Source: Longimicrobiales bacterium (GTDB lineage: Bacteria > Gemmatimonadota > Gemmatimonadetes > Longimicrobiales > Gaopeijiaceae). From it: DNA of 64,000 bases. The notes under the pieces are model-generated. The model searched no databases and was not told the origin of the DNA. It saw nothing but the letters and a program-made list of their open reading frames with translations. Position numbers and translations under genes: made by a program. Of the stretch, positions 44,086 to 52,878 are shown piece by piece (positions within the stretch are counted from its first letter, which is position 1; every line of letters begins with the position of its first letter). The stretch spans positions 183,035 through 247,034 of the forward strand of contig JAQWPM010000015.1 of NCBI GenBank assembly GCA_029245345.1. The letters run 5' to 3'.

Positions 44086-45050
44086 TGCTCGGCGTGCGTC
44101 CTCATGTGCTCGATCGTCGCCGAGACAACGGCATCGAGATCATTCCTCGGCTGCCACCCGATGAGGTCGCGGATGCGGGTCGTGTCAGGCTGACGTCGTG
44201 CCATGTCTTCGAAGCCGTCGCCGTACGCTTCCTCGTACGACACCGTCACGATCTCGGACGACGATCCAGCGAGCTCTTTCACTCGCTCAGCCAGTCCCCG
44301 AATGGACACCTCGAACTCGTGGCCAATGTTGTAGATGTTGCCCCAAGAGTCCTCATGACCCACCAGGCCTTCCACAGCCCGGATCGTATCCTCCACGTGG
44401 CAGAAGCACCGAAGCTGCTCTCCCGTGCCAAAGACCTGGATCGGTTCATTCGCAATCGCACGGCCGACGAAGTTGGGGAGCACCATGCCCCACTGTCCTG
44501 CCTGTCTGGGGCCGACGGTATTGAAGAACCGCGCCACGATGACCGGGAGGCCATGTTCGTGGTGGTAGGCCAACGCGAGGAACTCGTCGAGCACCTTGGT
44601 GCACGCGTAAGCCCAACGCCGGTGCGTCGAGCTCCCCATGACCCGGTCGATCTCTTCGTGGAGCTGCACGCCAGCCTTTCCGTAGATCTCAGACGTGGAG
44701 GCCAGGAAGAGCGGTACCTCGTGACGATGGCAACAGTCCAGGATGATCTCAGTGCCACGCACATTCGTGGTGATCGTCTCGACGGGCTTCTCGATGATCT
44801 TCCGCACGCCCACTGCGGCGGCGAGGTGGATCACCATGTCACACTTGCCGACCGTCTCGTCCATCATGGGATGGTTGAGGATGGTGTCGACGTTGAGGTC
44901 GAGTTTCGGGTGATGCCGAACAGCGGCCAGGTTGTCTAGCGAGCCGGTGGACAGGTCGTCGACCACGAATACATCGTCGCCGCGTTCCAAGAAACGCTCC
45001 ACGAGATGCGAGCCGATGAAACCAGCGCCACCTGTGACAAGAATCCGCAT
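44082..45050 (-). CDS. NAD-dependent nucleotide-sugar epimerase/dehydratase/decarboxylase
   Basis: A 322-residue extended short-chain dehydrogenase. NAD site: RILVTGGAGFIGSHLVERFL. Catalytic segment: LASTSEIYGKAGVQLHEE and AYACTKVLDEFLALAY, where the Tyr-x3-Lys is seen. Then VARFFNTVGPRQAGQWGMVL and VFGTGEQLRCFCHVEDTIRA. The last two resemble UDP-glucuronate decarboxylase (UDP-xylose synthase) and WbpP-type 4-epimerases, and I cannot choose. It follows a GT4 gene by 15 bases and overlaps another by four, so it probably makes a sugar for one of them. Confidence 0.87.
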   Translation of the reverse strand: MRILVTGGAGFIGSHLVERFLERGDDVFVVDDLSTGSLDNLAAVRHHPKLDLNVDTILNHPMMDETVGKCDMVIHLAAAVGVRKIIEKPVETITTNVRGTEIILDCCHRHEVPLFLASTSEIYGKAGVQLHEEIDRVMGSSTHRRWAYACTKVLDEFLALAYHHEHGLPVIVARFFNTVGPRQAGQWGMVLPNFVGRAIANEPIQVFGTGEQLRCFCHVEDTIRAVEGLVGHEDSWGNIYNIGHEFEVSIRGLAERVKELAGSSSEIVTVSYEEAYGDGFEDMARRQPDTTRIRDLIGWQPRNDLDAVVSATIEHMRTHAEQ

Positions 45051-45065
45051 GTGTCTCGCCTCCGG

Positions 45066-46193
45066 CTAGTTCGCCAAGGATTCGTACAAGTTGCCAAGTT
45101 CATCGACGACGTTTCCGACATCTACATTCGTCGCAATCCGTTCTCCGTATGCGGCCACCTGCTCAATCAGTCTGTACCCGTTCGCGAGTTGAACGAGCTC
45201 CACCGCGAAGCGATCTGGGCGCCCAGAGATCATCGGGAATTCTTCGTCGAGTTGCTCGGGCCACTCTGTGGCTCCGTCCTGACGTTTCACGGTAGGAACA
45301 CCCGCCACAATCGCGATGAGAGCGGTGCGACTCCACGCCGACCAAGGGCTCGCGTCGATGGCGAGGTCGGCTGCAGCCCAGATAGGGCCCGCGTCCGTGC
45401 CACGGCCTAAAAAGATCACAGAATCGCCCAGGCTGAGTTCCTCAGCCTTCCAACGGGTCGAGCCTTCGTGGCGACCCGAGCCCACGATGAAGAGCCGCAA
45501 CTTGGCCTGCTCACGACGCGCCGTGACAAATCCTTCGAGGATCTGGTCCATGCGGGACTCGGAGTCGAAGTCCGTCAGCAGGACCACGGCGGTCTCGTCG
45601 GGCGCCAAACCCATCAGAATGCGGGCATGTTCTCGCTTGTGACGCTTGACCGCGTCGCGGACCTCACCGACGTCGACCGAGGTCGGGAAGACCTGGACGT
45701 GCCCGTCCGGAGCGCCGTAAGCGCGCATGGCTAGTCCACGCGAACCCTCATTGGGCACGATGAACCGAGTGCCCACCTTAGAACGCGCCCTGTTCTCCAT
45801 AAACCGGAGTAACCGCCCACGAAGGTCTGTGTTGTACGTGGGGGGTCGGGTAATAGAGCGTACGACCGCGACCCCGTGCGGCGCAGCCAAACGTGCCACC
45901 GCGCCACCCCACGAACCGAAGCCGTGTACCACCTCTGCGTCCATGTCCTTAAGCAGTGCCCGTACTTTCGCGATCGCCCGCCACGTCCCGAGAAGGCCCG
46001 AGAGCCCGAGCGGGTACAAACGAACCTTCATCTCGACGATCCGGCCCTGCAGGTCCTCACGGCCACCGAGCGCGATCACCCGCGGCTCGAACTGGGCACG
46101 CGACAGCCGTCCGAGAATCGTGACGATCTCGTCTCCGGTGTCGTTAGCCTCGAGCGATCCGAGGACGAAAAAGACGCGGGGGCGGCTAGACAT
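45066..46193 (-). CDS. family 4-like glycosyltransferase
   Basis: A 375-residue protein with the GT-B layout: FFVLGSLEANDTGDEIVTIL at the N-terminus (in the place of the usual GGAE loop), VHGFGSWGGAVARLAAPHGV in the acceptor half, and VVLLTDFDSESRMDQILEGF, FIVGSGRHEGSTRWKAEELS and FLGRGTDAGPIWAAADLAID in the donor half. The usual E-x7-E motif is changed to PWSAWSRTALIAIVAGVPTV, lacking the first glutamate, so activity may be altered. It is the first gene of a minus-strand run that continues to the CysQ-like and Wzi-like genes. The decayed asparagine synthetase lies just upstream. Confidence 0.82.
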   Translation of the reverse strand: MSSRPRVFFVLGSLEANDTGDEIVTILGRLSRAQFEPRVIALGGREDLQGRIVEMKVRLYPLGLSGLLGTWRAIAKVRALLKDMDAEVVHGFGSWGGAVARLAAPHGVAVVRSITRPPTYNTDLRGRLLRFMENRARSKVGTRFIVPNEGSRGLAMRAYGAPDGHVQVFPTSVDVGEVRDAVKRHKREHARILMGLAPDETAVVLLTDFDSESRMDQILEGFVTARREQAKLRLFIVGSGRHEGSTRWKAEELSLGDSVIFLGRGTDAGPIWAAADLAIDASPWSAWSRTALIAIVAGVPTVKRQDGATEWPEQLDEEFPMISGRPDRFAVELVQLANGYRLIEQVAAYGERIATNVDVGNVVDELGNLYESLAN

Positions 46194-46301
46194 TTGGTCG
46201 TCGCGGGGAGCACGGAGAAAGGGCGATGAGAAAAACTTAGGAACTTACGGATGAACGGTGGTACACGAGAATCCCGTCCGCAACCGCCTGGCCTACATTC
46301 G

Positions 46302-47167
46302 TCATGTGTGGCGCTGCAGCCATGTCTCGAGCGTGAGGAGCGTCCACAGCCTATGCCCATGGTCAGCAGCTTCTCGGAGGTGAGCCCGCCACATCGCCTC
46401 CACCGTGTCGCGAGAGAGCCATTGGTACACTGCTGCATCAGGCGACAGCACTCGGTCCTCAAAGAAGGACCGCCAATGGGTTCGGAACCATAGAGGAATG
46501 GGAACGCCAAAACCCATCTTCCCTCGGTTCGTGACCTCGGGAGGAATCACTTCTTGGAAGGCACGCCGGAGGATCCACTTGAGGGTCTTGGGCCCTGGGA
46601 CACGCCCTATCCGGTGGCGGTCAGGCAATGTGGCCGCAAACTCCATGAGATCGGAATCGAGAAACGGCGCACGGACCTCGAGCCCATGCGCCATTGAACA
46701 TCGGTCAGCCTTAACCAAGAGGTCCTCCGGCAAGTAGGTCTCGAAGTTTAGGGCCAGCGCTCCAGCCAACGCCGAGCGCGGCGAGGCCTCGTCCCAGGGT
46801 TCGCTGAATGATCGGAGCAATTCACCGCGATCGATCCCGGACCGAAGTTCGGGCACCACGATGTCGAAGCCAGGATCTGAGAATATGCCTACCCACTCGA
46901 GCATCCGCTCCGCAGGCGGCAAAGCGGCAGCCGCGAAGAAACGAGAGAAACGGCGACTGGGGTGCCGAAAATCCGAATGGTGAGGGATGGCACCGCCGAT
47001 CCGATTGCCCAGCGACGCCACAGCCTGCGGCACGCGCTCCGCGGCAGCCATCGCCGCCAATCTCAGATACCCAGCAAATATCTCGTCGCCACCATCACCA
47101 GACAGCGCAACGGTCGCATGGCCGCGGGTCAGCCGGGAGACGATGCAGGTGAGGATCGCCGCCGCTA
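46302..47167 (-). pseudogene. 5'-truncated asparagine synthetase B-like gene
   Basis: The C-terminal synthetase half of an AsnB-type amidotransferase. In frame: VSRLTRGHATVALSGDGGDE (PP-loop motif), EIFAGYLR, LPEDLLVKADRCSMAHGLEV, RAPFLDSDLMEFAATLP and KTLKWILRRAFQEVIPPEV, ending TLETWLQRHT. The frame closes upstream at TGA (47168-47170). In another frame just before it DEFLNSGG resembles the DEPFADSSA that should precede, so at least one base was lost or gained near 47155. The glutaminase domain (Met-Cys start) and about 280 residues are absent. AsnB-like proteins in such loci are thought to amidate uronic acids. This copy should be inactive unless a short form from TTG 47060 is used. Confidence 0.78.
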
Positions 47168-47170
47168 TTC

Positions 47171-47282
47171 AAAAACTCGTCCGCTCACCTCCTAGCATCG
47201 AGTGCGCACCTGGACTGTATGGGCCTATTGATGCACAGTGCCACCTCGTCGGAGAAACCTTCGGCGAGTAGAAGTAGAACGA
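47171..47282. other. junction between polysaccharide locus and ribosomal operon
   Basis: No gene is supported. The 5' end of the asparagine synthetase gene should lie here but is lost. AGGAGGTGA at about 47195-47203 on the minus strand looks like a ribosome-binding site but no start codon in a useful frame follows it. The boundary between the accessory locus and the conserved ribosomal operon is therefore a deletion or rearrangement point. Confidence 0.4.
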
Positions 47283-47319
47283 AAAGAGCCTCCCCAGTCC
47301 AAGACTGGGGAGGCTCTTT
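47283..47319 (-). terminator. strong Rho-independent terminator after rpmB
   Basis: A perfect 17-base-pair stem (AAAGAGCCTCCCCAGTC and its complement) with a three-base loop (CAA at 47300-47302). Read on the minus strand it begins 25 bases after the rpmB stop and is followed by a short T-rich end. Being symmetrical, it could also stop plus-strand transcripts. It closes the ribosomal region. Confidence 0.93.
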
Positions 47320-47344
47320 CACCTACCAGATCAACGCGGCAGAC

Positions 47345-47560
47345 CTACCCCTCGGCCGCCACGAACTTAGGCGCCTTCACAACCTTCCCGGCCGAGATGC
47401 ACCGCGTGCACACACGGACGCTCCGGCGCTCACCAGCGTCGTCGACGATCTTGAACGGCTGGAGGTTGGGCAGCCAGCGGCGGCGTGTCTTGTTGTGTGC
47501 GTGCGAAACGTTGTTACCCGTTGCCGGGCCTTTTCCGCAGCTGTAGCAAACTCGTGCCAT
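47345..47560 (-). CDS. rpmB: 50S ribosomal protein L28
   Basis: A 71-residue L28. [20 protein letters not shown] and [20 protein letters not shown] are diagnostic. Two cysteine pairs (CYSC near residue 5; CTRC near 52) mark the zinc-ribbon form. It is separated from rplQ by one membrane-protein gene and followed by a strong terminator. Confidence 0.97.
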   Translation of the reverse strand: MARVCYSCGKGPATGNNVSHAHNKTRRRWLPNLQPFKIVDDAGERRSVRVCTRCISAGKVVKAPKFVAAEG

Positions 47561-47610
47561 TGTTCTATGTCCTGCTTCTTAAATTCGGTATTGGGTCGGT
47601 GCGTCGGGAC

Positions 47611-48210
47611 CTAGTTGCCCTCGGCGCCTTCGTTTCCAGCGGTACTGTCTGCGGCTTCTTCACCGCTATCGATGCTACCTGACGAGCCACCACCCACCTG
47701 AACCACCTGAGCCGCCAGGTAGTGCGTCGCAAACTCGGCAGCCAGTTTGTCCCCCTCAGGGATCCTTCCGGCATCCAGCCAAGACTGTGCGATATCGGGC
47801 GTCATCACGGTAACCATACCAGCCACCGTCGCGATCTCCCCCATAGAGAGAGGGAGGCCCTCAGCAATCAGTTCATCGTTCAGCGACACGAGGAACGGGT
47901 TTCCATTCGGCATTTCGAGCCAGAAGCCCTGAGTCCCGAGCATACTTAAGATGTTGCCGTCCGCGAGGCGGATCACCTGACCTTCGTACGGCGTCGGGTC
48001 GAGCTGAATATCGACCGGATCAACGGTGGTCGCACCCTCGATGTCAGCCGAAACGACTGCAGCTTCTTCTTCAACGATCGCCTGGATCGCATTCTCAGCC
48101 ATAGCTTCACCGTACAACCAGTACATGAAACCACCCATGACCAAGAAAGCCACGACCATCAGAGGCATGCCCAGGTCGGCAGCACCGCGTCGGGAAGCGT
48201 TGTCCGTCAT
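47611..48210 (-). CDS. membrane-anchored protein of unknown function, OB-like
   Basis: I do not recognise this 199-residue protein. It has a short cytoplasmic N-terminus, one TM helix (LGMPLMVVAFLVMGGFMYWL), then an acidic helix (EAMAENAIQAIVEEEAAVVS). A small beta-rich domain of about 100 residues follows (PYEGQVIRLADGNILSMLGT; FWLEMPNGNPFLVSLNDELI; GEIATVAGMVTVMTPDIAQS), with the rhythm of an OB fold. The tail is Gly/Ser/Glu-rich (SGEEAADSTAGNEGAEGN). The arrangement suggests an anchored extracytoplasmic domain. It lies between rplQ and rpmB on the same strand, probably transcribed with them. Confidence 0.72.
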   Translation of the reverse strand: MTDNASRRGAADLGMPLMVVAFLVMGGFMYWLYGEAMAENAIQAIVEEEAAVVSADIEGATTVDPVDIQLDPTPYEGQVIRLADGNILSMLGTQGFWLEMPNGNPFLVSLNDELIAEGLPLSMGEIATVAGMVTVMTPDIAQSWLDAGRIPEGDKLAAEFATHYLAAQVVQVGGGSSGSIDSGEEAADSTAGNEGAEGN

Positions 48211-48258
48211 GTCAATTGTCCTATCTCGTTGAGGTTTGTCACCCAGAAGCGAACCAAA

Positions 48259-48612
48259 CTAATTGACGAGCTCGATCAGCGACATCTCCGCCGCATCACC
48301 TTTTCTGTTGCCCAATTTCAGAATCCGGGTGTAGCCACCGGGACGCTCGGCGAACCGCGGAGCGATGTCTTCGAACAACTTCCCGAGGACCGAGCGGTCC
48401 TGGACCTTCGCAGCTGCAAGTCGGCGAGCGTGGAGGTCACCACGACGTGCCAGAGTAATGAGACGCTCAGCATACGGACGAAGTTCCTTCGCCTTGGCTG
48501 TAGTCGTCTCAATACGCTCATGCATGAACAAGGCCGTAGCCATGTTCCTCATGGTCGCCTTCTTATGACTCGCGGTGCGTGAGAGCTTCCGGCCCTTCTT
48601 ACGATGCCTCAC
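48259..48612 (-). CDS. rplQ: 50S ribosomal protein L17
   Basis: A 117-residue L17, the short bacterial form. [20 protein letters not shown] and [20 protein letters not shown] are conserved, and [20 protein letters not shown] closes it. It follows rpoA with only two bases between, the standard end of the alpha operon. Confidence 0.98.
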   Translation of the reverse strand: MRHRKKGRKLSRTASHKKATMRNMATALFMHERIETTTAKAKELRPYAERLITLARRGDLHARRLAAAKVQDRSVLGKLFEDIAPRFAERPGGYTRILKLGNRKGDAAEMSLIELVN

Positions 48613-48614
48613 GG

Positions 48615-49655
48615 TTAATCCTCCACTCCCGCTTCGGTTTCCTCTTCAACGAAGAAGAGGCGACCGTCCTCACCTTCCTCGAACTGCATGCCGAAACGCA
48701 GGGTATGCTCCTCGAGAAAGTCTGAGATTTCTTTAAGCGACTTCTTACCGAAGTTCTCAATTTGAAGCATATCGTCTCCGGAGCGCTGAACGAGATCACG
48801 CAGGGTGCGGATGTTCTCTTTTTGCAGCGAGTTCCGCGAACGCACGGACACCTCCGCGAGATCCTCAATGGGACGCTCGAAGAGCTCCTGAAGGCGCTCG
48901 GGAACAGCCACGGCACCCGGAGGCGTAACCTCGGGAATGCCACCCTCGCCAAAGTACATCATGTATTCAAGGTGTTTCCGGACGAGCTCAGCCGCGTAAG
49001 CAACTGCGTCCTCCGGGAGGACCGAACCGTCCGTCTCGATGTGCAGCGTGAGGCGGTCGAAGTCAGTCCGCTGCCCGACGCGCGTCTCCTGCACGGAGAA
49101 GTTCGCGCGGCGAACCGGGTTGTAGATCGAGTCGATCCGCACCAGGTCGACCGGAGCGCCCTTAGGAATGGGATGCTGGCCGGCCAGGACGAACCCACGT
49201 CCCTTATTCACATGCAGCTCCACGTTCACCTTGCGGTTCTCCTGGAGCGTGAACAGGTGGTGGTCCGGATCCATGATGGCTGCGCCCGACTGCTCTTGGA
49301 CGTTGCCAGCTGTCACGACGCCAGCCTTGGTGATGTGGATCTCGAGCACGGCCTCGTCGACGTCGTCGTCGAGCGTTACCACGAGCGACTTCAGGTTCTG
49401 AATGATCTGGTGCACGTCTTCGACAACACCAGGGATGGTCTGGTGCTCATGCACCACACCGTCGATCCGGAAACCCCAAACCGCAGCGCCCCGAAGCGAA
49501 GACAGCAGTACACGACGCACGGAGTTGCCGAGCGTGTGACCAAAGCCGCGTTCGAGCGGTTCGATCACAAACTGGGCGTTCCGTCCGTCGTCTTCTTGGC
49601 CATCTACCGCCTCGACGCGCTCAGGCAGTACCAGTCCAGTCAGATCTATGTCCAC
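48615..49655 (-). CDS. rpoA: RNA polymerase alpha subunit
   Basis: A 346-residue alpha subunit. N-terminal assembly domain: [20 protein letters not shown] and [20 protein letters not shown]. After a linker rich in acidic residues, the C-terminal DNA/activator-binding domain has [20 protein letters not shown] and [20 protein letters not shown]. Length and order are normal. It lies between rpsD and rplQ. Long open frames on the opposite strand here are shadows of its codon bias. Confidence 0.98.
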   Translation of the reverse strand: MDIDLTGLVLPERVEAVDGQEDDGRNAQFVIEPLERGFGHTLGNSVRRVLLSSLRGAAVWGFRIDGVVHEHQTIPGVVEDVHQIIQNLKSLVVTLDDDVDEAVLEIHITKAGVVTAGNVQEQSGAAIMDPDHHLFTLQENRKVNVELHVNKGRGFVLAGQHPIPKGAPVDLVRIDSIYNPVRRANFSVQETRVGQRTDFDRLTLHIETDGSVLPEDAVAYAAELVRKHLEYMMYFGEGGIPEVTPPGAVAVPERLQELFERPIEDLAEVSVRSRNSLQKENIRTLRDLVQRSGDDMLQIENFGKKSLKEISDFLEEHTLRFGMQFEEGEDGRLFFVEEETEAGVED

Positions 49656-49715
49656 GTTTCCTCCTACGAATTCTTGCTGACACCGGGATCCGCTGAACGG
49701 AGCCCGACGATGGAA

Positions 49716-50351
49716 TTACTTCGAATAGAGCTCGACAATGAGCTGTTCCTGGGCCGCGAGCGGAATATCCGCGCGGGTCGGCTGACGGACCAAACGGCCC
49801 ATCCGTGCCTTCTCGTCGAGGGCAAGCCAGTCGGGCAGCGACGGACGCGTACGCGCCTCGAGCGATGCCTGAACAGACATGTTGTCCTTCGACTTGGCCC
49901 GGACAGCGATCTCGTGCCCAGGCTTCACAACAAAGCTCGGCACATCAACCGTGCGTCCATTCACTTCGACGTGCCGGTGCCGAATGAGTTGGCGAGCCGA
50001 ACTACGACTCGGGGCCAGACCCATTCGGAACACGATGTTGTCGAGGCGAGTCTCGAGCGACACGATGAGGTTCTCACCAGTGATGCCCGGGATGTGCGCT
50101 GCACGCTCGAAAAGGCTGCGGAACTGTTTCTCGCCGAGGCCGTAGATCCGCTTCACCTTCTGCTTCTCGCGAAGCTGAACGGCGTAGTCGGATTGTTTAC
50201 GACGGCGAGCCTGCGCTGGGCCATGCTGGCCAGGCGGGTATGCGCGACGCTCCACGGGACACTTCTCCGTGTAGCACTTCTGTCCCTTCAGAAAAAGCTT
50301 CTGGCCTTCACGGCGACAGAGCTTACAGACGGGTCCGGTATAACGAGCCAT
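49716..50351 (-). CDS. rpsD: 30S ribosomal protein S4
   Basis: A 211-residue S4 with a cysteine cluster near the N-terminus (CKLCRREGQKLFLKGQKC, then C at 31), the zinc-binding form. The S4 RNA-binding domain is seen in RLDNIVFRMGLAPSRSSARQ and LIRHRHVEVNGRTVDVPSFV. S4 starts assembly of the 30S body and in many bacteria represses its own operon. It sits between rpsK and rpoA. Confidence 0.98.
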   Translation of the reverse strand: MARYTGPVCKLCRREGQKLFLKGQKCYTEKCPVERRAYPPGQHGPAQARRRKQSDYAVQLREKQKVKRIYGLGEKQFRSLFERAAHIPGITGENLIVSLETRLDNIVFRMGLAPSRSSARQLIRHRHVEVNGRTVDVPSFVVKPGHEIAVRAKSKDNMSVQASLEARTRPSLPDWLALDEKARMGRLVRQPTRADIPLAAQEQLIVELYSK

Positions 50352-50369
50352 ATATTTCTATAGTTCCTC

Positions 50370-50753
50370 TTAGACCCGACGCTTCTTCGGCGGCCTGCAC
50401 CCATTGTGCGGCAGCGGCGTCACGTCCTGGATCGACTTGATGTGGAGTCCTGCAGCAGCGAGTGCCTGGATTGCGGATTCACGACCGGAGCCAGGGCCCT
50501 GCACCAGGACATTCACGCGCTTTACGCCCATGCCCACGGCCTCGCGCCCAACCTGCTCGGCAGCGACGGTCGCGGCGAACGGAGTCGACTTCTTGGAGCC
50601 CTTGAAACCAGCCTTACCGGCTGAGGCCCAGACGACCGTGTTCCCGGCGGTGTCCGCAATAGTGATGATCGTGTTGTTGAAGGTCGCCTTGATGTGCGCG
50701 ATGCCTTCAGCCTCAACAACCCTCTTCGTCTTCTTAGTCTTTGGATTCGCCAC
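50370..50753 (-). CDS. rpsK: 30S ribosomal protein S11
   Basis: A 127-residue S11. Diagnostic: [40 protein letters not shown] and [20 protein letters not shown], ending [11 protein letters not shown]. It lies 18 bases before rpsD, while 104 bases without a visible gene separate it from rpsM. Confidence 0.98.
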   Translation of the reverse strand: MANPKTKKTKRVVEAEGIAHIKATFNNTIITIADTAGNTVVWASAGKAGFKGSKKSTPFAATVAAEQVGREAVGMGVKRVNVLVQGPGSGRESAIQALAAAGLHIKSIQDVTPLPHNGCRPPKKRRV

Positions 50754-50857
50754 TCTCTATACTTCCTACAATGCGGATGCGGCGAGTCGAGACATTATGC
50801 CTCGGAGGACGCCGCAGTCGGGTGATACGCCGGCTCTATGAGCCTCTGGGGCCGCCC

Positions 50858-51238
50858 CTACTTCCTGGGCGCCTTCTTCTTACCTGCGACGGATCGCTTG
50901 GACCCCTTGTGAGTACGGGCGTTCGTGTGTGTCCGTTGCCCGCGTACCGGCAGACCACGCCGGTGCCTCAGGCCCCTGTAGCAACCGATGTCCATGAGGC
51001 GTTTGATGTTCATGGAGACTTCGGTTCTCAGAGCACCTTCGACCTTGAAGTTGCCTTCGATCTGACGACGAAGCTTGTTCACATCGTCGTCATCGAGGTC
51101 CTGCGTGCGCCGACTCGCGTCGATGCCACAAGCGTCAATGATCTGCTTCGCGCGCGTCGAACCGATCCCATAGATATACGTTAGGGCGATTTCGATCCGC
51201 TTTCCGCGCGGAAGATCTACACCAGCGATACGTGCCAT
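50858..51238 (-). CDS. rpsM: 30S ribosomal protein S13
   Basis: A 126-residue S13. [20 protein letters not shown] and [19 protein letters not shown] form the conserved N-terminal helix-turn-helix region; [20 protein letters not shown] and the basic tail follow. It starts nine bases after rpmJ. Confidence 0.98.
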   Translation of the reverse strand: MARIAGVDLPRGKRIEIALTYIYGIGSTRAKQIIDACGIDASRRTQDLDDDDVNKLRRQIEGNFKVEGALRTEVSMNIKRLMDIGCYRGLRHRRGLPVRGQRTHTNARTHKGSKRSVAGKKKAPRK

Positions 51239-51247
51239 AGTTCTGTC

Positions 51248-51364
51248 TTATCCCTGGCGCTGTTTATGCTTTGGATCCCGCGAGCAAATAATTCGGATCA
51301 CACCTTTACGGCGGACCACTTTGCAGTGCTCGCAGATCGGTTTTACGCTGCTTCGAACCTTCAA
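51248..51364 (-). CDS. rpmJ: 50S ribosomal protein L36
   Basis: A 38-residue L36 starting at TTG (51362-51364). It reads [20 protein letters not shown] and [17 protein letters not shown], with the zinc ligands Cys11, Cys14, Cys27 and His32 of the C+ form. It lies between map and rpsM. The TTG start is the only possible one before the conserved K-V-R-S-S-V. Confidence 0.95.
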   Translation of the reverse strand: MKVRSSVKPICEHCKVVRRKGVIRIICSRDPKHKQRQG

Positions 51365-51426
51365 TTTACCACTCCCACATTCGTTTGTAGCAGAGCTTTA
51401 CAGTATAACCAGGACCTAAACCAGCT

Positions 51427-52221
51427 TCAAGCGCTATTCGACACACTGGGAGTCGAATGGACTGGGCTTCCTTCGGCAGTCAGGACACGAGGCCCTTCAG
51501 CCGTAATCCCCACAGTATGTTCAAAGTGAGCCGACACCTTCCGGTCGGCAGTCACCACGGTCCAACCATCATCCAGCGTGCGAATGTCTGGCGACGATGC
51601 ACTGAGCATGGGCTCGATCGCGATCACCATACCCTCGCGAAGCAACGGACCATGTCCTGCGCGCCCCACGTTGGGCACCTGCGGCTCCTCGTGGACGTCC
51701 CGGCCAATGCCGTGCCCCACGAGGTCCCGGATGATTCCATAAGGCGTGCCCTCGACGGTCTTCACGACGGCTGCACCTAAATCACCGACGTGATTCCCCG
51801 GTGTGGCTGCCTCGATCGCCGCCCACAATGAGCGCTCAGTGACGGCCATCAGGTCCTGCGTCGTCTCATCGACTTCGCCCACGCCAAACGTCCAAGCAGA
51901 GTCGGCGCACCATCCCTCGAGCTTCACACCGACGTCCACTGAAACGATGTCTCCGTCCTTCAAAACACTTTCTGTGTTGGGAATCCCGTGGACGACCTCT
52001 TCATTGACCGAGGTGCATACGGCCCCGGGAAACCCATACAAACCCTTGAAAGCCGGCGTCGCCCCTTCATGTGAGACGATGAAGTCGTCACAGAAGCGGT
52101 TAATGTCGTGCGTCGACGCCCCGGCCACCGTTCGGCTCGGGAGCTCGGCAATGAGAGCCGCGATAATCGCGCCCGCACGGCCAATTGCGTCAATCTCCTC
52201 AACGGTCCGCAGATGGATCAT
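51427..52221 (-). CDS. map: type I methionine aminopeptidase
   Basis: A 264-residue type I enzyme that removes the initiator methionine. Metal ligands are in VDVGVKLEGWCADSAWTFGV (two Asp), GHGIGRDVHEEPQVPN (His), MVIAIEPM (Glu) and SAHFEHTVGIT (Glu). It lies one base after adk. The usual infA is absent between it and rpmJ. The last 15 residues (EGSPVHSTPSVSNSA) are a non-conserved tail. Confidence 0.97.
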   Translation of the reverse strand: MIHLRTVEEIDAIGRAGAIIAALIAELPSRTVAGASTHDINRFCDDFIVSHEGATPAFKGLYGFPGAVCTSVNEEVVHGIPNTESVLKDGDIVSVDVGVKLEGWCADSAWTFGVGEVDETTQDLMAVTERSLWAAIEAATPGNHVGDLGAAVVKTVEGTPYGIIRDLVGHGIGRDVHEEPQVPNVGRAGHGPLLREGMVIAIEPMLSASSPDIRTLDDGWTVVTADRKVSAHFEHTVGITAEGPRVLTAEGSPVHSTPSVSNSA

Positions 52222-52222
52222 A

Positions 52223-52873
52223 TCAATCTAGACCCAGGGCGGAACGGAACTGCTCGTAAACGTCTTCAACCGGCTGATCTGCCTCGACTCGCCGCATCTC
52301 GGCGTCATGCGCCTCGTAATGTGCTGTGAGGGGAGCCGTTTCTGCCTGATAGACTTCCAACCGACGGGTCACCGTTTCAGCTTCGTCGTCGATCCGCTGG
52401 ATGAGCACGCCGTCACAGCGATCACAGACTCCATCGACCTCCGAGTCATTAAGAAACGTGTTGAACACAGCGCCGCATTCCATGCAGCTACGACGTCCGC
52501 TCAACCGCTTCACCAAAACTTCATCTGCCGCCGTAAAGAGAACGACACGATCCACCGCTCTACCGACATCCTTCAGAACATTGCCCAAGCCGTCGGCCTG
52601 AGCCGAAGTCCGTGGGAAGCCATCAAAGAGAATCGACGCCTCCGGCGCGACACCCTTCAAGTGCTCACGCACCAGGTCCAAGATGAGCGCGTCGGGCACC
52701 AGCTCCCCGGCGTCCATGAACTCCTGAGCCTTTTGACCGAGCTCGGTACCTTCCCGTCGTGCCGCTCTGAGAAGGTCACCGGTCGAGACGTGTTCTCCCC
52801 CAATGGAATCGGCAAGGCGAACTGCCTGCGTGCCTTTGCCAACCCCTGGAGGGCCGAGCAGAATAACAACCAT
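52223..52873 (-). CDS. adk: adenylate kinase
   Basis: An enzyme of about 216 residues converting AMP and ATP to two ADP. P-loop: VVILLGPPGVGKGTQAVRLA; AMP site: HVSTGDLLRAA and LFDGFPRTSAQADGL. The LID domain has a four-cysteine zinc site (CMECGAVFN and CDRC near residues 130-160). I use ATG 52873, where the family begins; the GTG at 52882 and ATG at 52879 are also possible, and the former would share GTGA with the secY stop. Confidence 0.96.
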   Translation of the reverse strand: MVVILLGPPGVGKGTQAVRLADSIGGEHVSTGDLLRAARREGTELGQKAQEFMDAGELVPDALILDLVREHLKGVAPEASILFDGFPRTSAQADGLGNVLKDVGRAVDRVVLFTAADEVLVKRLSGRRSCMECGAVFNTFLNDSEVDGVCDRCDGVLIQRIDDEAETVTRRLEVYQAETAPLTAHYEAHDAEMRRVEADQPVEDVYEQFRSALGLD

Positions 52874-52878
52874 CGACA

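Noticed and set aside
42895..44193. 432-codon plus-strand open frame
   Set aside because: Antisense to a clear GT4 gene; no family resemblance.
46306..46338. Plus-strand ATG-TGT-GGC (Met-Cys-Gly) resembling the start of an asparagine synthetase
   Set aside because: It is antisense to the asnB C-terminus and closes at a stop after ten codons; coincidence.
48762..50363. 533-codon open frame on the plus strand across rpoA and rpsD
   Set aside because: It lies antisense to two certain genes and arises from GC-rich codon bias; no recognisable domain in its translation.
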